From the NCBI GenBank assembly GCA_030141605.1, contig JAQGDQ010000039.1:62001-126000 (forward strand): a DNA stretch of 64,000 nucleotides, given 5' to 3'. Source of the DNA: Tubiluchus corallicola. Its lineage: Eukaryota; Priapulida; Priapulimorpha; Priapulimorphida; Tubiluchidae. Below, one piece after another: positions 61,101-64,000 of the stretch; the first letter of the stretch is position 1, and each line of letters opens with the position of its first letter. The translations under genes and the position numbers were made by a program. Under the pieces are notes generated by a model. That model was not told the origin of the DNA and did no database searches. It was given only the letters and a program-made list of their open reading frames with translations.

Positions 61101-62849
61101 AAAAGTACACACTGGGAAGAGTATTCTCTGTTGTGTATTTGAAGTGTATAAAACAGATATTTAATGTCAAACTAAACTCTCACTATAATGTAAGCATTTA
61201 CAACTTAACATCCTGCTCTCATTACAAATATTTAATTTATTTTATGATAAACTTACTCAAAATTTGTTTCTTTTGATTTTTAATCACTTCGTTGTTTGCG
61301 GTATTAAATTTGAAGAACAGCATTTTCGTTGCGCAAGATGAATGACGCCCTGAGTACAGTCACGAGGTCAACAAAGATCGGTAAACAAAGACGTTTTCTG
61401 TACCTCATACATCATTCTCGCTGACTTGCGCCAAAGACACGAAACATGACGATCTTTACTGCAATGCATGCTTTTGAAATTCGCCAATAAAAGGTAAATT
61501 ATTTAATTTATAGGTCTCTTTTGTTTAATGATAACTATGAATTCTTTGTGTAATCATGATAATGCGTTAAAAAACTTTAATGTCTGTTGGGGTTGCATAA
61601 GCTTTTAATGCATCCAGTATGGATTCATACTCAAATTAGGTGTGAAGAATGTGGTGTACATAGCCTCAAATGCAAGTGAAGAAAATGTAAAACACACTAA
61701 TCCATAAGCCACACATTAGAAATAAAATAAAATGTTTTTACATTAAAAGAACTTTGATGTTACCTGTACTTCCTTTTCCATGAACCAGTACAGGCGTGCA
61801 GGATTGAAGTAAGCAATTTCTTGGATTGCTGAGAATGTTCGTTTGAATATTGAACGTATCTGAAAATACAGAAATGGCACTCATCAAAATCATTCATCTG
61901 GCCCTTTCAAGACATTGCCTTTATTCGTGTTGAAAGTTCAGAAGACACTGTTACTTCTGCAATTTGAAAGAAATGCTAAAAGGGAATGTTGATAAGTGAA
62001 AAATAGCTTTGTCCAAATGGCACAACTCAGCTATATTATAAAAAAATCAAAACACAGAAATGACAGTCATGAAATACAGTCATTTAGCCGTTTCAAGAAG
62101 TTCCCTATGTTCATGTTGCAAGTTCAATGATACCTCTACTGTTGTGATTTGTCAGCAAAGTAAAATGGGAATGTTGACAAGCGAAACACAGCTTCGTACA
62201 AATGGTACAACTCAGCTACATTATAAAAAAAATCGAAATTTGAGCATCTATGCATGTCCTTAGTATGCACATGAATAGAGAGCATGAAAAAATGGTTAAG
62301 AATAGCAGAAGTAGCAAATTTTTGGGAATTTCGCTTAAAGGGAAGAAAAGTCCAGAAAGCTCTCTGTTACTGCAAACGTAGTTTCCTATTGTACCTCCCT
62401 TCCAGATGTATCGTGATCCAATCGCTCATTCAGAAGCCTTAGTACTGTTATGAACCATGCACAGCAACAAGAACAAAAGAGCAACAATGCGAGATTTATT
62501 GTGACTGATTGTGTGACTTTTTATCTCCTTTAATTTTATTATAAAAAGCACTAAGATGTTCAGTTGGAGTGCGTTTTTAAGAATCAACTATTATTATTAT
62601 TAACAATGCAATAATAAGCAGTTACTGATTTGCCCAATTCAGAAATTTTACTTTTGTTTCAATTGAAAAAAAAGTTAACAGTAAGCAAGTTATCAAAATT
62701 ACAATCAAACTAACCTTCTCAGTCTTTTCCCTCTCTGCTTCCATGACGGTCTTCTCAAAGTCGTATATCCAGTTCTTGCGTTGTTCAAACTTCTCCTCAA
62801 TGCTGTTCCAGATTCTCTGTAGCTGTTCAAGTTTTGCTTCACGGAGATT
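34209..62849 (-). CDS. CCDC180: CCDC180-like ciliary coiled-coil protein, 3' part
   Basis: Minus-strand exons in gene order: 62715-62849, 61764-61859, 60453-60616, 59920-59952, 59736-59847, 59296-59399, 58211-58346, 56693-56926, 55717-55832, 54370-54487, 53693-53822, 53227-53343, 52700-52902, 52014-52107, 49398-49578, 48225-48371, 46826-47002, 45982-46144, 43862-44109, 42889-43015, 41955-42007, 40943-41090, 39921-40065, 39288-39400, 38105-38278, 37362-37452, 36151-36175 (tentative), 35710-35908 and 34209-34343. All phases match; 3,918 nt gives 1,305 residues and a TGA. The upstream part is long helical, charged sequence (IWNSIEEKFEQRKNWI, LAQLWDNHDAAL) as in the DUF4455 region. The downstream part has QIFGEV, YYNSKGLRRVTRP, DTFDKCAE and LRPALGHPNNEKTLE, which I recognise as the DUF4456 region of CCDC180. 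Human CCDC180 is about 1,700 residues, so some 350-400 N-terminal residues lie beyond the window. The family is linked to cilia and sperm flagella; function here is inferred. Confidence 0.88.
34430..34915. mobile_element. Large foldback MITE in a CCDC180 intron
   Basis: The outer arms (about 34438-34500 with aaactaccactgtag; about 34830-34905 with agtggtagttt) are inverted. An inner inverted pair, ggatatcacactaaaaa near 34569 and tttttagtgtgatatcc near 34738, nests inside. Shares arm sequence with 4970-5125. It sits between the last two exons of CCDC180. Confidence 0.75.
38105..41090 (-). other. CCDC180: DUF4456 core of CCDC180 (four exons)
   Basis: Exons 40943-41090, 39921-40065, 39288-39400 and 38105-38278 hold the most recognisable family motifs: YEPAPLQIFGEV, then KGLRRVTRPKLISDTFDKCA, then LRPALGHPNNEKTLENLC. 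The KG(L/K)R-x-VTRP string followed by TFD-x-CAE is, from memory, the best anchor for naming the gene. Confidence 0.8.
40167..40545. mobile_element. Diverged relative of the 6274 hAT-like MITE
   Basis: Shares blocks such as ccctcctcagacagaaccaccctctaactcg (compare 6327-6355) and the following taagtaaattta / ctttaaataaact strings. It is truncated, and terminal repeats are no longer visible. Intronic in CCDC180. Confidence 0.6.
41237..41425. repeat. (CAT/CAC)n microsatellite
   Basis: Imperfect CAT/CAC triplets and hexamers over about 190 bp in a CCDC180 intron. The poly-Asp frame on the minus strand is an artefact. Confidence 0.9.
43648..43722 (+). mobile_element. tRNA-like SINE head
   Basis: A perfect Pol III B box (GGTTCAAATCC) lies at 43701-43711, with an A-box-like tggttaaaatgg about 45 bp upstream. 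The anticodon stem is offset by one base and the T stem has a mismatch, so a tRNA pseudogene or SINE head is likelier than a working tRNA. Confidence 0.55.
49045..49150. repeat. (CAG/CAA)n then (GAC/GAT)n tract
   Basis: About 100 bp of triplet repeats within a CCDC180 intron. Confidence 0.85.
49925..50035. repeat. (ATC)n microsatellite
   Basis: Imperfect CAT/ATC triplets in the 2.4 kb CCDC180 intron between exons 49398-49578 and 52014-52107. The remainder of that intron (50040-52010) shows only AT-rich sequence and tail-like AATAAA/AAACAAATAAAC runs near 50220 and 50880. Confidence 0.8.
54245..54285. repeat. Short (GTCCC)n tract
   Basis: Pentamer-like cagtc/cgtcc units, about 40 bp, intronic. 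Confidence 0.7.
54598..55045 (+). mobile_element. Element C, copy 1 (intronic)
   Basis: Shares with 56975-57405 an ordered series of blocks: acattgaag..., attcatag..., ttttctgg, gcgagaatgatgtac, acagaaagtgtctttgg, actgtactcataacgtcat and tttctcaaatttaatac. No coding capacity. Confidence 0.8.
55118..55332. mobile_element. Foldback MITE with about 80-bp arms
   Basis: Begins gtaatgcctgtttttagtct and ends with the near-complement agactaaaaaaaggcattac. The arms stay paired through attatatattatttc and gggcatcatcagctgaatag. The loop near 55200-55250 contains a second small inverted pair (acctgagagtac / ctctcaggt). One of the clearest hairpins in the window, in the CCDC180 intron beside element C copy 1. 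Confidence 0.92.
56186..56265 (-). mobile_element. tRNA-like SINE head fragment
   Basis: On the minus strand a B-box-like ggtttcaactcc follows an A-box-like gcattgatagaacag. Poor arm pairing, so not a functional tRNA. Confidence 0.45.
56975..57405 (+). mobile_element. Element C, copy 2 (intronic)
   Basis: Same orientation as 54598-55045 with scattered substitutions and small indels. Lies in the next-but-one intron upstream. Confidence 0.8.
57420..57775. repeat. A/G-rich low-complexity tract
   Basis: Purine-rich (aaag, gaga, aaat) for about 350 bp directly after element C copy 2. The 118-residue minus-strand frame here (Leu/Ser/Phe/Tyr-rich) is a low-complexity artefact. Confidence 0.8.
58849..58896. 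repeat. Short hairpin
   Basis: catgtttcaatccacc and its approximate inverse, ending gactgaaacatg, form an imperfect 48-bp hairpin. Possibly a foldback remnant. Confidence 0.45.
60814..60942. repeat. 43-bp tandem repeat, three copies
   Basis: Units start at 60814, 60857 and 60900 (tgcttggtgagggccgtggt...). The first two are identical; the third has small changes. The unit contains gccgtggtgtactagcgg, which resembles a tRNA/SINE A-box head. Confidence 0.9.
61245..61610 (-). mobile_element. Element C, copy 3 (inverted)
   Basis: Reverse-complement match to the copies at 54598 and 56975: cattctcgctgacttgcgcc, gtaccc/gtacctc, gtattaaatttg and attctttgtgtaatcatgataatgcg all correspond. Intronic in CCDC180. 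Confidence 0.8.
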
Positions 62850-64000
62850 CTTTGTTAGAAAAACATCAAAATTTCATTAGTGCTTACAAGCATGAGTGAC
62901 TGTCATTGGAAACTGGATTCATTAAATTCTAAATTAAATTATAGATTAAAAAAAGCATGAACATTAGTAAGTTAAACTAGTTACGAGGCCACTTGATAAT
63001 GTTGTATCCCCCCCCAAAAAAAACTGACATAAGAATTAATTTATTATTTTGAGAAACAATTAGGCTTGACACATTTCTACAACAATGACCTAATTACCCA
63101 GCACGGCACTCAGTAGAGAGCAGCAGAATATAATTTACGATTTAAACTGTGCAGCTTCTTAGGTTGCGACATAAATAATGAACTGTTTCCTCGTCTCTCA
63201 TTAATGGCGAGCATGTTTACTTTTTGCAATTTTTCTACACAACACTATATGGTGACATAACATTTTGTTCTACATAACATATGGTGAATTTTCTCATGCA
63301 AGCTTATAGTAAACAAATAAAAACTAATTTAGTTTTGACATTCTTAATCAATGATTGCCAAAATTGGAAGAGTTCTTCATTGTCACATGACCCATTCTAC
63401 AAAGTTTCGGTTTCGTAGATTTCGAAGTTTAGCAGTTTAGGATTTAGTAACAGAATAAAGAAACAAACCAACAAACAAATGGCAAAGTTACTGGCTTCTT
63501 CAATCCAATAAAATAAAGGTCATGTTAAAGCAGATATCAGCATTATGAGCTATTTCTCAAGAATAAATACAATAGGTGCCGTTTATTATATTTATGATTA
63601 ATAGAATCTCTCGCAATTCCGAGTAATTGACTCAAAAACATCTAGTACAGGCTGCTCCTATTCAAATGTATGTAAAAATTGCTGGCAACTGACTCAAAAG
63701 ACACTGCGCAATTGAATCAACATTTTTGCTTCACGTACTTAAAACAAGACATTTGTGAGTGACCAAATAGCTTTTACTACTTTTATGTTATCTTTACTTC
63801 ACTTGTATGCACTATAATACACATAGAAACAGTGTAAGTAATACCATGCAATCTTATTTGTTATCGAAACAAAAAATAATAAATGCTATGAAACTTCATT
63901 ACAGATCCAACATACATTATTATATGTCACTTCCCATCTTTTTCTAAATTTTTGGTTTAATGTGTCACTAATATTATAGACATGTTAGCACATCTACATG
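62850..64000. other. CCDC180 intron running off the window
   Basis: Upstream of the first visible exon (acceptor ttctaacaaag). No further exon, repeat or RNA gene was recognised to the end of the window. Confidence 0.55.

Overview
The window is animal nuclear DNA. Genes are split into short exons with GT/AG introns, GC content is low, and simple-sequence tracts, foldback elements and tRNA-like SINE fragments are abundant. The gene set (an allatostatin-C-like neuropeptide precursor, a DUF4773 secreted protein, a C11orf98 homologue and the ciliary coiled-coil gene CCDC180) points to an invertebrate bilaterian. The species cannot be fixed from the sequence. No bacterial-style operons, rRNA, intact tRNA or CRISPR were seen.

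Layout. 1-4060 is intergenic and repeat rich: a GA microsatellite and a foldback element inserted into an older MITE. 4137-15282 (+) is a two-exon gene for a 98-residue prepropeptide whose processed product should be a disulphide-ringed peptide of the allatostatin-C/somatostatin type. Its 10.7 kb intron is full of repeats. 15283-19100 has no recognised gene. 19214-25932 (-) is a complete four-exon gene for a 175-residue secreted DUF4773 protein. Its second intron carries a 3.9 kb, 57-bp minisatellite (about 68 copies) beginning 25 bp inside the 5' splice site. 26884-31104 (-) is a five-exon C11orf98 homologue (154 residues). 34209-62849 (-) is the 3' part of CCDC180: 29 exons that join in one open frame of 1,305 codons plus stop, with the 5' end beyond the right edge of the window.

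Gene models were built by hand from reading frame, splice-site dinucleotides and phase matching. All junctions keep phase, and the total coding length of each of the four models is a multiple of three. Family names come from remembered motifs and not from a search. The genes share no obvious pathway. The three minus-strand genes run head to tail, and the neuropeptide gene lies on the other strand.

Most of the remaining six-frame reading frames are shadows, low-complexity translations (poly-N, poly-L, poly-Y) or the artefact of a repeat unit that is a multiple of three.
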